From CAYSUS01 sp964434165 (lineage in GTDB: Bacteria > Planctomycetota > Planctomycetia > Pirellulales > Thermoguttaceae), in assembly GCA_964434165.1 (NCBI GenBank), contig CAYSUS010000033.1, positions 7,079-71,078 on the forward strand: a stretch of 64,000 nt of DNA, given 5' to 3'. Made by a program: the position numbers and the translations under genes. The notes beneath the pieces are model-generated. The model made no database searches. It worked only from the letters and a program-made list of their open reading frames with translations, and was not told the DNA's origin. Each line of letters opens with the position of its first letter. The stretch's first letter is position 1. Of this stretch, positions 9,124 to 17,767 are shown in pieces.

Positions 9124-9702
9124 ATGAAGAAGATCCGCACATTCGTCGCCGTGGAGACCGGCGGCGCGGTCCGCCGCGCGGCGGTCGATCTGATTGGGCG
9201 GCTGAGCAAGTCCCCGGCCGACGTGCGGTGGGTCGAGCCCGAGAACATGCACATCACCCTCAAATTCCTCGGCGACGTGGCGATGGACCAGACGCCCGAG
9301 GTGTGCCAGGCGGTGATCCGCGCGGCGGCCGATGTTGCAGCCTTCGAGCTTCAAGTCCGCGGGGCCGGGGCCTTTCCCCACCTGGGGCGGCCCGGCACCG
9401 TGTGGATTGGCGTGGGGCAGGGAGCCGAGGCCATCGACGCCTTGCAGCGCAGGGTGGAGAAGGCCCTCAACAAGCTCGGGTTCCCGCGCGAGGCCCGCAA
9501 GTTCCACCCCCACCTCACCCTCGGCCGCGCTCGCCGCGGCCGTGACGGTCTGAAGGAGCTCGGCGCGTTGATCCGGGAGAACGCCGAGTTCGACGCGGGC
9601 TCGACTCGCATCGGCGAGGCGGTCGTCTTCTCCAGCCAGCTTCGGCCCGAGGGGCCGATCTATCAGGTGCTAGGGCGCGCAGCGCTTGCCGACCCAGGTT
9701 GA
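9124..9702 (+). CDS. thpR: RNA 2',3'-cyclic phosphodiesterase
   Basis: A 192-residue member of the 2H phosphoesterase superfamily (ThpR/LigT), which hydrolyses 2',3'-cyclic phosphates of RNA in the cytoplasm. The two hallmark HxT motifs are HITLKFLG (about residue 41) and HPHLTLGRA (about 126-134). Length and the N-terminal KKIRTFVAVE strand fit the family. No clear ribosome-binding site precedes the ATG, because the upstream spacer is occupied by palindromic repeats. The gene converges with the TOPRIM gene, with a hairpin between the two stops. Confidence 0.92.
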   Translation: MKKIRTFVAVETGGAVRRAAVDLIGRLSKSPADVRWVEPENMHITLKFLGDVAMDQTPEVCQAVIRAAADVAAFELQVRGAGAFPHLGRPGTVWIGVGQGAEAIDALQRRVEKALNKLGFPREARKFHPHLTLGRARRGRDGLKELGALIRENAEFDAGSTRIGEAVVFSSQLRPEGPIYQVLGRAALADPG

Positions 9703-9704
9703 GG

Positions 9705-9737
9705 AGACTTCCGAAGTCTGCGAGACTACGGAAGTCT
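9705..9737. terminator. Inverted repeat between convergent genes, probable bidirectional terminator
   Basis: AGACTTCCGAAGTCT at 9705-9719 pairs with AGACTACGGAAGTCT at 9723-9737 with one mismatch and a three-base loop. It lies between the stops of thpR and the TOPRIM gene. It shares its core with the hairpins at 12652-12682 and 29971-29989. Confidence 0.6.
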
Positions 9738-9747
9738 GACGATCCTC

Positions 9748-10896
9748 TCAGTCAAAGCAGAAACAGTCCGTCTCGTCGCAGTCGTGCAGCGCACAATGCC
9801 TTGTCGGCGGGCGGCGAACCGGCGCCGTCGGTTCCAGGGCGCCCCACGGCCAGCCCAGCTCCTCCACAATCGGCGCAATGAAGTAGCCGTCCAGGTCTTG
9901 AGCGCGGTCACCGCCCAGCGGCTCCTGGGCGGAGTAGAAGGCCGCGGCCTCGCGCATGGCCTTGCGCCGCGCCGCTTCGCTCCACCCGCGCTTGGGTCGA
10001 TGGGCGTCGAGGATCGCGCGGGCCTTGACCGTGTAGGCGTGGAGGCGATCGTCTTCCAGCAGCGACCGGAGCGCCTCGATGCCGGAGGCGCGGACCAGCT
10101 CGCCCGGGGTGGCGAACTCCCACAGTCCTTCCGGCGGCAGCACGAACAGGCGGACCGGGGCGTCGCAGCGGAACAGGGCCTCGCAGGCTTCGGCGAGCCG
10201 GGCCGCCGCGTTTCGATCCCGGTCGAGCGCCAGGGTCACCCCGCGCGCGCCGCAGTCGGCCAGACGCTCCCAGCGCGCGCTCGCGATCGACTCGCCTGGC
10301 TCGCCCAGCGCCGCGGCGTGGCGGAAGCCCAGCGACTGGAGGAGGAGGGCTTCGAGGATGTCTTCGACGAGAAGAAGGTCGCCTTGCGGGGGGTGTAGTC
10401 CGAGAGCCGCGTCCAGCCCCACGGCCGGCGTGTGCTTCTTCCATCGAGCCCGCCAGTAGAGATACGCGGGACCGCCGCGTTCCAGCGCGCGGGCCCAGAA
10501 GCTTACGATGCGTCCGCCAGGCATGGTGATCGGACCGACAAGCCGGCCGGCCAACCGGCGGTCGGCCACGAGCCGCGAGCGCCGGATCTCCTCGAGCGGG
10601 AAGCCCGCCTGCGCCAGCCGGTCGCGCATCGAGTCCGGCGAGTCGATCCACCCGATGGGCAACTTCGAAAGAGCCGTCCTTCCCAGGCCCCATTCCTCCA
10701 GTCGCGCCCGCGTGGCACGTGCGGACTGCGCCACGTCCGAAGCATCCTCCAGAAGCACGCGGCGCGACAGTGCGAAGAAGACGGCGGGCAGCTCCGATTC
10801 GGGTTGACCGATCTGCTCGGAAAGGGGCGGATCGGGTGCCACGGCCCGCAGTCGCAGGCGCGAAGGCCCTAGTGCCGGTTGGTAGGGGGCTTCCAT
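9748..10896 (-). CDS. DnaG-like TOPRIM protein lacking the CHC2 zinc finger
   Basis: A 382-residue protein resembling the core of bacterial primase. Residues about 60-160 look like the DnaG RNA-polymerase core N-half: a helical segment, then GRLVGPITMPGGRIVSF and a YLYWRARW stretch where DnaG has its PKYLNSP motif. Residues about 170-250 look like TOPRIM: LLLVEDILEALLL (the Glu motif) and LALDRDRNA (the DxD motif). There is no CHC2-type zinc-binding module at the N-terminus and no DnaB-binding domain. The last 16 residues contain a Cys/His cluster (HCALHDCDETDCFCFD). It could be a degenerate primase from a mobile element or a regulatory TOPRIM protein. Confidence 0.6.
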   Translation of the reverse strand: MEAPYQPALGPSRLRLRAVAPDPPLSEQIGQPESELPAVFFALSRRVLLEDASDVAQSARATRARLEEWGLGRTALSKLPIGWIDSPDSMRDRLAQAGFPLEEIRRSRLVADRRLAGRLVGPITMPGGRIVSFWARALERGGPAYLYWRARWKKHTPAVGLDAALGLHPPQGDLLLVEDILEALLLQSLGFRHAAALGEPGESIASARWERLADCGARGVTLALDRDRNAAARLAEACEALFRCDAPVRLFVLPPEGLWEFATPGELVRASGIEALRSLLEDDRLHAYTVKARAILDAHRPKRGWSEAARRKAMREAAAFYSAQEPLGGDRAQDLDGYFIAPIVEELGWPWGALEPTAPVRRPPTRHCALHDCDETDCFCFD

Positions 10897-11199
10897 GGAG
10901 CGCGGCGGGTTGGGTGGGGGTTCCTTTGGCTATTCCTGGGGGTAGCGGGCGCCTGAAGCGGTGAGCAAGAATAGCAGCCAAGTCGAGCGGTCCCAAGGGC
11001 AGTCTCCCCCCGGCCCGGCGGCCGAGCATCGGAATGTCTGCGGGTTGTCCGGCCACGTCGTCGCCCCCGCCTGCAGTGCACGGAAATGCAACCCATGATC
11101 GGGCCTGCCCGTCGATCCGTCGTCCACGCGACACGGCTTGCGCCGCGCCCTCCGTTCCCTCGGATCCTCTTTGACCAGTCCACCTAGGAGCAACCTGCC
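10897..11199. other. Divergent intergenic region between TOPRIM gene and Tat oxidoreductase
   Basis: About 303 bases with two outward-facing starts. A minus-strand promoter candidate at 10968-10996 is listed separately. AGGAGC at about 11187 is the ribosome-binding site of the oxidoreductase. No plus-strand promoter pair was convincing, and no repeats or RNA structure were seen. Confidence 0.4.
10968..10996 (-). promoter_or_regulatory. Weak sigma-70-like promoter candidate for TOPRIM gene
   Basis: Reading the minus strand, TTGGGA (10996-10991) and TATTCT (10973-10968) are 17 bases apart and lie about 72 bases before the ATG at 10896. Each hexamer matches consensus at four of six positions. 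Confidence 0.3.
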
Positions 11200-12504
11200 A
11201 TGACCCAGAGTCGGCACGTTTCGCGTCGTGACTTCCTGAAGACTTCGTCCGTGGCGGCTTCCACGGCCGCGCTGGCCGGAGGGCTTTCGCTGGCGCGAAG
11301 TGCCCATGCGGCGGGGAGCGACGTGATCAAGATCGCCCTGATCGGCGCCGGCGGACGCGGCACCGGGGCCGCCAACCAGTTGATGAACGCCGACGCGAAC
11401 GTGAAGCTCGTGGCCGTGGCCGACGCGTTCCAGGACCGTGCCGAGAGCTCGGTCAAGAACCTCACCAAGGCCCACAAGGATCAGGTGGACGTGCCGGCCG
11501 ACCGGCAGTTTTCGGGCTTCGACGCCTACAAAAAGGCCATGGCCGTGGAGAGCGACATGGTCGTGTTGGCCACGCCGCCGGGCTTCCGTCCCGTCCATTA
11601 CGACGCCGCGGTGAAGGCGGGCAAGCACGTGTTCATGGAGAAGCCCTGCTGCACCGACGCCCCGGGCTTCCGGATGCTGATGGACACCAACAAGCTGGCG
11701 GACGAGAAGGGCCTGCTCGTGGGCGTGGGCCTCCAGCGCCGCCACCAGCCGAACTACATGGAGACGATCCAGCGGCTCCAGGACGGGGCGATCGGCGACA
11801 TCCTGCTCTTGCAAGCGTACTGGAACGGCGGCGGCGTCTGGGTCCGTCCGCGCACGCCCGAGCAGACCGAGATGGAGTACCAGATGCGCAACTGGTACTA
11901 CTTCGTCTGGCTCTGCGGCGACCACATCTGCGAGCAGCACGTGCACAACCTGGACATCGTCAACTGGGTCAAGGGCGGCCCTCCGGTCGAGGCCAACGGC
12001 ATGGGCGGACGCCAGGTCCGCAAGGGCCCCGAGCACGGCCAGATCTACGACCACCACTTCGTCGAGTTCACCTACGCCGACGGCTCGAAGATGTACAGCC
12101 AGTGCCGCCATATCCGCAAGTGCTGGAACAGCGTCTCGGAGCGGGTCGTGGGCACCAAGGGCGAGTCGAACTGCGCCGGCAAGATCGACGGCGAGAACGA
12201 GTGGAAGTTCGACGGCAAGCGGGTCAGCGGCCACCAGCAGGAGCAGACCGACCACGTGGCCGCCCTCCGCGCCGGCAAGCGGTACAACGAGGGCTACTAC
12301 GGGGCCACGAGCAGCTTCACCGCCGTGCTCGGGCGCATGGCGACGTACTCGGGCCAGATCGTCAAGTGGGACGACGCGGTGGCCAGGGGCCCCGTGGAGT
12401 TCCCCTACGGCCAGGACCTGACCTACCAGACGCAGCCGCCGGTCGTGCCCGACGCCGACGGCAACTACCCCGTGCCCATGCCCGGGATGTACAAGGCCTA
12501 CTAG
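11200..12504 (+). CDS. Tat-exported Gfo/Idh/MocA family oxidoreductase
   Basis: A 434-residue NAD(P)-dependent oxidoreductase, probably acting on sugars or sugar derivatives. A Tat signal (SRRDFLK followed by a hydrophobic stretch ending in ARSAHAA) covers residues 1-33. The Rossmann motif GAGGRGTGA follows, then the Gfo/Idh signature EKPCCTDA with the catalytic-site Lys. The C-terminal alpha/beta domain contains HVHNLDIVNWVKGG. Many paralogues with Tat signals are typical of Planctomycetota. AGGAGC precedes the ATG. Substrate is not inferable. A pair of short repeats begins right at its stop codon. Confidence 0.9.
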   Translation: MTQSRHVSRRDFLKTSSVAASTAALAGGLSLARSAHAAGSDVIKIALIGAGGRGTGAANQLMNADANVKLVAVADAFQDRAESSVKNLTKAHKDQVDVPADRQFSGFDAYKKAMAVESDMVVLATPPGFRPVHYDAAVKAGKHVFMEKPCCTDAPGFRMLMDTNKLADEKGLLVGVGLQRRHQPNYMETIQRLQDGAIGDILLLQAYWNGGGVWVRPRTPEQTEMEYQMRNWYYFVWLCGDHICEQHVHNLDIVNWVKGGPPVEANGMGGRQVRKGPEHGQIYDHHFVEFTYADGSKMYSQCRHIRKCWNSVSERVVGTKGESNCAGKIDGENEWKFDGKRVSGHQQEQTDHVAALRAGKRYNEGYYGATSSFTAVLGRMATYSGQIVKWDDAVARGPVEFPYGQDLTYQTQPPVVPDADGNYPVPMPGMYKAY

Positions 12505-12565
12505 TAGCAGGCATTCTCCGAATGCTGTTCGCTTCGGTAGCAGGCATTCTCCGAATGCCGTTCGC
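12504..12565. repeat. 33-base-period direct repeat with internal GCATTC/GAATGC palindrome
   Basis: The unit GTAGCAGGCATTCTCCGAA followed by TGC(T/C)GTTCGC occurs at 12504 and again at 12537. Each copy contains the inverted repeat GCATTC-TCC-GAATGC. The first copy overlaps the final base of the stop codon of the oxidoreductase gene. Confidence 0.75.
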
Positions 12566-12651
12566 CGTCGGCCGCAGCGGTGCCGCGTTCAGGCTAAGAA
12601 CGGCACGGGGCCGGTCGGGCGGCGGGTCCGCAACGTGAGAGGGCCTCATCG

Positions 12652-12682
12652 GACTTCCGAAGTCTTGAAGACTTCGGAAGTC
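12652..12682. terminator. Perfect 15-base inverted repeat between convergent genes
   Basis: GACTTCCGAAGTCTT at 12652-12666 and AAGACTTCGGAAGTC at 12668-12682 are exact complements around a single central base; TTTGCGTTT follows on the plus strand. It lies between the convergent oxidoreductase and prepilin-like genes and is probably a bidirectional terminator. The core is shared with 9705-9737. Confidence 0.7.
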
Positions 12683-12701
12683 TTTGCGTTTCGTGCACGG
12701 T

Positions 12702-13709
12702 CTAGTGCAGCTCGCTCGAATCGATCGCCTGCCGGTCCTTGCGGTTGCAGAGCCAACTGTGCGTCTGGAGGTCGATCGCGTAGCTCAAGGTGTGGACCGA
12801 CCCGTCGCAGAGGACGACGTTCCATCCGCTCGCGTGTGCCGACCCGAAGCTCCGGGAGTGGGTGTTGTCGCCGGGGCGGTCCTGGGCCGGCCGGTAGCCC
12901 GTCCCGTCGCTTGAGTTGTAATAGCCCCAGCGGAGCGTGTCCTGGTCGTGGCCGATGTGCAGCGACTGGTCGTCGGCCGGGTCACGCCCGGTGTAGTAAT
13001 TGTCCGGGTTGATGTAGCGCTCGCCCACGAGGTAGGTGTTGCTCGTGCCGTCGTGAATGGCGCCCATGGCGACCGTGCTCGCCTGATAGACGATGCCGTT
13101 GGCGGTGTGCCAATTGGTCTGGGCATCGCCGTCCTCGAGCGAACTGGGACCTTGCACGCCGTAGGCCCCGCCTGACCCGGCGTTGGCCGCGTAGTCGGTG
13201 CGGGCCATGACCCCGGGCGGGTCGGGCACGTTGCGGATCTCGCGCCCGTCGTAAGGATACGCGATCGCGCGGCGGCGCGTGGGGCAGTTGAAGATGGCCA
13301 GCGGAATGGAGATGGCCTTGGCGATCTCCGCGCCCTTCGCCGACGGGTCCGTCATTTCCTTGCCCATATCGTGCAAGGCCTGCTGCTCGAGAAATGGCAG
13401 GATGTTATAGCACCAGCCGCCCGGCTGGCGCTTCCCGTACCCGCGGTCCGGGTCGCCGACCCACTTCCATCCCCAGCCGCCGGTGGGCAGATGCCCGTGG
13501 GCGCTCTCGTGGTTCAGGCAGGCCAGACCGATCTGCTTGAGGTTGTTCTGGCACTGCGAGCGCCGCGCGGCTTCGCGCGCGGACTGGACGGCCGGCAACA
13601 GGAGTGAGATCAGGATGCCGATGATCGTGATCACCACCAGGAGCTCGACCAACGTAAAACCCCGCCGGGGACGAGGAACGGCGGGCAATAGACGACTGGC
13701 AGCCTGCAT
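12702..13709 (-). CDS. DUF1559 prepilin-type N-terminal cleavage/methylation protein
   Basis: A 335-residue pseudopilin-like protein of the DUF1559 family that is expanded in Planctomycetota. The type III signal sequence RRGFTLVELLVVITIIGILI (residues about 15-34) is cleaved before Phe and forms the pilin helix, followed by AREAARRSQC and NNLKQIGLA. The body is a beta-rich domain ending with the family H-X9-DG signature region (about FGSAHASGWNVVLCDGSV). It is likely processed by a prepilin peptidase and assembled at the inner membrane; the function of the family is unknown. It stands alone. Confidence 0.9.
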   Translation of the reverse strand: MQAASRLLPAVPRPRRGFTLVELLVVITIIGILISLLLPAVQSAREAARRSQCQNNLKQIGLACLNHESAHGHLPTGGWGWKWVGDPDRGYGKRQPGGWCYNILPFLEQQALHDMGKEMTDPSAKGAEIAKAISIPLAIFNCPTRRRAIAYPYDGREIRNVPDPPGVMARTDYAANAGSGGAYGVQGPSSLEDGDAQTNWHTANGIVYQASTVAMGAIHDGTSNTYLVGERYINPDNYYTGRDPADDQSLHIGHDQDTLRWGYYNSSDGTGYRPAQDRPGDNTHSRSFGSAHASGWNVVLCDGSVHTLSYAIDLQTHSWLCNRKDRQAIDSSELH

Positions 13710-14060
13710 GGCCGATCCTCCTGGAAGCCTCTTCCGGCAGAAGGGTGGGAGGGTTTGGTCCCGAAAGTCGGCAGAGAACCTCTTGCGACTAAGATACCCC
13801 CCTACATCGAGTTAACACTGCAATGGGCTCGGCGTCAAGAATCGGGCCCTAGCGCAGGTGCGGCTCGGACCGGTGGTCCGGGAGCAGAGCGGGGTGCACA
13901 ACCTCAAACCTCTTGCCACCGCGGCGGAAACGAGGGTCAGGTGGTGTCAAGCGGCTCTATGGGGGTGGGTACCCGCCCCGCCCGCTTGTCGGAGTTCTGA
14001 CTCTCGACTAGTTTACAGGTTTCTCCACCTGGAATTCTCCACGATTCTCCTAGTCCATCG
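13710..14060. other. Divergent intergenic region between prepilin-like gene and dapL
   Basis: 351 bases of lower GC than the flanks. A weak plus-strand promoter candidate is TTGTCG (13986-13991), a 17-base gap and TAGTTT (14009-14014), about 50 bases before dapL. An AT-richer patch at 13790-13830 could hold the minus-strand promoter, but no clear hexamer pair was found. No repeats or RNA gene are seen. Confidence 0.35.
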
Positions 14061-15293
14061 ATGAGCGATCCCTACTTCCAGGCGCTCTTCGCCGAGCGCA
14101 TCGGCGGCGCCGAATACGGCAAGGGCTCTGCGATCTACAAGTTCGAGAAGATCAAGCGGGCGAAGCGCAAGGCCCTGGCCGACCATCCCGACCGAGAGTT
14201 GATCGATTTCGGGATCGGCGAGAACGACGAGATGGCCGATCCGGCGGTGCGCCGGGTGATGGCCCGCGAGATCGACCAGCCCGAGAACCGTGGATACGCG
14301 GACAACGGCATCGGGGCCTTTCGCGAAGCGGCCGCCCGGTTCATGAACCGCGAGTTCGGCGTGCAGCTCGACCCGGCCACCGAGATCAACCACGCGATCG
14401 GCTCGAAGCCGGCCCTGGCCATGCTGCCGGCCTGTTTCATCAACCCGGGCGACGTGACCCTGATGACCGTGCCTGGCTATCCCGTGGCCGGGACGCACAC
14501 GCAGTATTTCGGGGGCAAGATCCATCGGCTGCCGCTGCTGCCGGAGAACGACTTCCTGCCGGACCTGGAGTCCGTGCCCGCCGACGTCCTGGCCCGCGCC
14601 AAGATGCTTGTGCTGAACTACCCGAACAGCCCGACGGGCAGGACTGCCAACAGGGAGTTCTACGAGCGGGTCGTCGGGTTCGCGCGGGAGAACGCCCTGG
14701 TCGTCGTTCAGGACGCCGCGCACATCATGCTCAGCCTCGATGGCCCGCCTCTGAGCTTCCTCCAGGTCCCCGGCGCGCGCGAGGTGGGCGTCGAGGTCCA
14801 TTCGCTCTCCAAGGGCTGGAACATGATCGGATGGCGCATGGGCTGGGTTTGCGGGCACGAGCGGATCGTGCGGGCGTTCGCCGACGTGAAGGACAACAGC
14901 GACTCGGGCCAGTTCATCGCCATCCAAAAGGCCGCCGCCGCCGCCCTGGACGACCCGGAGATTCCCAGGCGGACTCGCGACAAGTACCGGCGCCGCCTGG
15001 AGAAGCTGGTGGCCATGCTCGGCCGCTGCGGCTTTGAATGCCGGATGCCGGGCGGGAGCTACTTCCTTTACACCCCGGCCCCCAGGGGCGTAGAGAACGG
15101 AGCGGCGTTCGAATCGGCGGAAGCGGCCAGCCAGTTCCTCATCACCGAGCATTCGATCGTCACCGTCCCGTGGGACGATGCCGGCCCGTACCTTCGTTTC
15201 TCGGTGACCTACGAGGCCGCGGACGAGGAGGCCGAGGACCGGCTAATGTCCGCCGCTGAGGAGCGGCTCCAGCGGCGACCTTTGCTCTTCTAA
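14061..15293 (+). CDS. dapL: LL-diaminopimelate aminotransferase
   Basis: PLP-dependent class I/II aminotransferase of 410 residues that converts tetrahydrodipicolinate to LL-diaminopimelate, bypassing DapD/C/E, for lysine and peptidoglycan. Family features are ELIDFGIGENDEMADP, the GYADNGIGAFREAAA segment, NYPNSPTG, QDAAH and the PLP lysine K251 in HSLSKGWNMIGWRMGW. NYPNSPTG and the DapL-like N-terminus distinguish it from general aspartate aminotransferases. It is monocistronic here. With murA it indicates a DAP-type wall. Confidence 0.9.
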   Translation: MSDPYFQALFAERIGGAEYGKGSAIYKFEKIKRAKRKALADHPDRELIDFGIGENDEMADPAVRRVMAREIDQPENRGYADNGIGAFREAAARFMNREFGVQLDPATEINHAIGSKPALAMLPACFINPGDVTLMTVPGYPVAGTHTQYFGGKIHRLPLLPENDFLPDLESVPADVLARAKMLVLNYPNSPTGRTANREFYERVVGFARENALVVVQDAAHIMLSLDGPPLSFLQVPGAREVGVEVHSLSKGWNMIGWRMGWVCGHERIVRAFADVKDNSDSGQFIAIQKAAAAALDDPEIPRRTRDKYRRRLEKLVAMLGRCGFECRMPGGSYFLYTPAPRGVENGAAFESAEAASQFLITEHSIVTVPWDDAGPYLRFSVTYEAADEEAEDRLMSAAEERLQRRPLLF

Positions 15294-15500
15294 AAGCCGC
15301 AATCCCTCGGCTGTTATCCTCTTGTGGTGGGGGGCGGATTGCGCCTCGTCAGGGCCGGCCACCACACGGTCAATCTAGAGGCCCCATCTTTCCCATTATT
15401 GCCATCCCTGCCCGAAGGCTCCCGCTACCTGAATCGGGTCGGGGGCATGGCTCCCCACTCAAGGCGTGACAGTGGTAGGCCGAAAAGAGTTATGGGAATG

Positions 15501-15554
15501 TTGGTTCTGTCGGAACTGCCGTTCCCACGCGTCGTCGGAATTCTGCCAGCAGAA
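15501..15554 (+). repeat. Cluster of small hairpins in the leader of the barrel protein
   Basis: Two perfect short hairpins, GGAAC-TGCC-GTTCC (15512-15525) and TTCTG-CCAG-CAGAA (15541-15554), sit within imperfect direct repeats GTCGGAA(C/T)...CTGCC (from 15509 and 15534). They end 14 bases before the start codon of the next gene and could affect its translation or be REP-like. Confidence 0.5.
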
Positions 15555-15568
15555 CCGGGGCCTTTGCC

Positions 15569-17767
15569 ATGCCGATTTCACGTCGCAGAACGATCTTCCT
15601 CGCCGTGAGCTGCGTGCTCGCGGTGGCGCTCACGGGTGGGTATTTGTCCGCCGCCCCTCCGGCGACCCTGTGGCGATTCCTGGGAATCCCGCAGACGTAC
15701 AACCGCATTCGCGACGCCACGGCGAATCGCTCGGGCAATCGGCCGCAGGCCGAGCGGACCCGACCGTTGAAGCGGATCGCCGACCCGGAGCATCTCGACC
15801 CGGAGACGGCCGCCGGGAAGAACCCGGCGATCAACGCGGCGGCCAAGGTGAAGGAACAGGAAGATCTTGCCCCGCAGAAGATCAAGGCGATCAAGTACCT
15901 GGCCACCATCGGCTGCGGGTGCTATCCGGAGGTCCGGGCCGCGCTCCTGGCTGCGCTGGACGACTGCACCGAGGAGATCCGTTACGAGGCGGCGATGGCG
16001 TTCTGCCGTGCGTCGGGAAACCCCTGCGTGTGGTGCAATCCCGGAAGCTGCTGCAACAAGGAGGTGACGGACAAACTCAAGGACATGGCCTACGGTCAGG
16101 ACGAGCAGGGTTGCTGGAAGGAGCCTTCCGCGCGCGTGAGGGCGGCCGCTGCCCTGGCCCTGAACGCCTGCGAGCGCATCATGCCCCCCGAGCCGGTCGT
16201 GCCGGTCGAGCGCAAGGAACTGCCGGTTGAGGGGACCCGGGGGCTGGAGCCGGGGGCGCCGACGCCGGCCCCCGAGGCGCCGACCCCGCCGGAGGCACAC
16301 TTGATTCCCAAGCAACTGTTCCGACCGGCCAGCCATCCGTCGGCTCAGCAGGAGCACGACGTCTCCGCACCCGGCGAGGTCATGGTCACGCCGGACGGGG
16401 TTTCCGTGGAGCATCAGGTCACTGCCGCAGAGGTGTCGTACCGGCGCGGGCGGTGTGGCGGATGCGCCCGCGTGCCGTGCGTCTGTCCTCCGTCGGTCTA
16501 TCCCCAGGGGACCATGCTCGGCGAGCCTGGCGAGGCCTTGGAGCCGACGCCGGACATGGGCGAGGCCATGCCCGAAGCGTCCCCGACGCCTCCGCCGAGC
16601 GCCCTGGCGGGCACGTTCGGAGCCGCGCCGGGTCCGGCCAGCGTAGCCCCGTACATGATTGGTGACTTCTTCGGGGGGTCATTCGCCCCGGCCCGGATCC
16701 CTGACCAGATGAGCCCGAATGGCGGGTATTACGACCCAGACAACGGGACGTATGACCCGCATTACGGGGCTCCGACCCCGATCCCTCAGATCGTGGTCGC
16801 TGACGTGCCGAGCCCCGGGACAGGCGGCGGCGTGGGGCGGCTGAAGATCGCCGAGAACACCAGCCCCATCCCGCGAGACCGGATGATCTTCAACTATACC
16901 TACTTCGGCGACGTGCCGCTGGCCCCCGGCGGCGTGGACGTGAGCCGCTATACGGTCGGGTTCGAGAAGACCTTCTTCGACGGGCTGACCTCGTTCGAGA
17001 TGAAGATCCCCATGGCCACCACGCTGGACAGCACGATCCTGGCCGGGGATCCGAACTACGCCAACGGCGAGTTCGGCAATATGAACTTCACGTTCAAGGG
17101 CCTGTTCCTCAGCCGCGACCGATGGAACGTGGCCGGGGGGCTGACGATCGCCGCCCCGACCGCCGACGACATCCGCGTCGTATTGGACGACGGCACGGAG
17201 CGCGTCCGTATCGAGAACGAGGCCGTGCACTTCCAGCCGTTCCTCGGCGTGTTGTGGACTCCGAACGAGCGGTTCTACGCACAAGGATTCCTGCAGTATG
17301 ACGTGGCCAGCATCGGCCACCCCGTCTTCCTGGACGAGGTTCGCATCGTGGATCCGAATTACCAGGGCTCAACGCCGCCGCTGCTGCGAGCCGGACGTCT
17401 GAATGACGCCACCTTCCAGTTCCTCGATCTGGGTGTCGGCTACTGGACCTACAAGGCGCCCTGCCCTGGCGAGTTCTTCTCCGGCCTCGCCTGGACCGCA
17501 GAGCTCCACTGGAACAAGTCGCTTCAGGAGGCCGACGTGATTCGCACACAGAATTACGTCGTCGGCGACTTCGGCAGCGACGTGGACGTATGGGACCTGA
17601 CGTTGGGTGCACACCTGCTCGTGATGGACCGCACGTCAGTCACGTTCGCCTACGCGACGCCGCTGGGCGGCGGTGCGGACCGCCAGTTCGACGGCGAGTT
17701 CCGGCTGATGCTCAACTATCACTACGGACGCTCGCGACGCGCGCCGCGGGCCCCGATGGCCCTGTGA
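15569..17767 (+). CDS. Exported HEAT-repeat/outer-membrane beta-barrel-like protein
   Basis: A 732-residue envelope protein of a type common in Planctomycetota. Residues 1-29 are a signal peptide. Residues about 100-210 are helical HEAT-like repeats rich in Cys (IGCGCYPEVRAALLAALDD, NPGSCC). About 215-420 is a Pro/Ala/Gly-rich linker. From about 425 to the end the sequence alternates as amphipathic strands with many aromatic residues (FNYTYFGDVPL, RYTVGFEKTFFDG) and finishes in a strand with terminal hydrophobics, suggesting an outer-membrane barrel. Function is unknown. Its last 132 bases overlap the convergent kinase gene. Weak ribosome-binding site. Confidence 0.7.
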   Translation: MPISRRRTIFLAVSCVLAVALTGGYLSAAPPATLWRFLGIPQTYNRIRDATANRSGNRPQAERTRPLKRIADPEHLDPETAAGKNPAINAAAKVKEQEDLAPQKIKAIKYLATIGCGCYPEVRAALLAALDDCTEEIRYEAAMAFCRASGNPCVWCNPGSCCNKEVTDKLKDMAYGQDEQGCWKEPSARVRAAAALALNACERIMPPEPVVPVERKELPVEGTRGLEPGAPTPAPEAPTPPEAHLIPKQLFRPASHPSAQQEHDVSAPGEVMVTPDGVSVEHQVTAAEVSYRRGRCGGCARVPCVCPPSVYPQGTMLGEPGEALEPTPDMGEAMPEASPTPPPSALAGTFGAAPGPASVAPYMIGDFFGGSFAPARIPDQMSPNGGYYDPDNGTYDPHYGAPTPIPQIVVADVPSPGTGGGVGRLKIAENTSPIPRDRMIFNYTYFGDVPLAPGGVDVSRYTVGFEKTFFDGLTSFEMKIPMATTLDSTILAGDPNYANGEFGNMNFTFKGLFLSRDRWNVAGGLTIAAPTADDIRVVLDDGTERVRIENEAVHFQPFLGVLWTPNERFYAQGFLQYDVASIGHPVFLDEVRIVDPNYQGSTPPLLRAGRLNDATFQFLDLGVGYWTYKAPCPGEFFSGLAWTAELHWNKSLQEADVIRTQNYVVGDFGSDVDVWDLTLGAHLLVMDRTSVTFAYATPLGGGADRQFDGEFRLMLNYHYGRSRRAPRAPMAL

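Noticed and set aside
5954..9142. 1062-codon minus-strand frame opposite the haem protein
   Set aside because: Antisense shadow of a gene with signal peptide, promoter and three CxxCH motifs.
15466..15568. Short plus-strand frame with CxxC-like Cys pairs in the leader before the barrel gene
   Set aside because: It is out of frame with the barrel gene, overlaps hairpin repeats and has no ribosome-binding site; the Cys spacing is likely chance.
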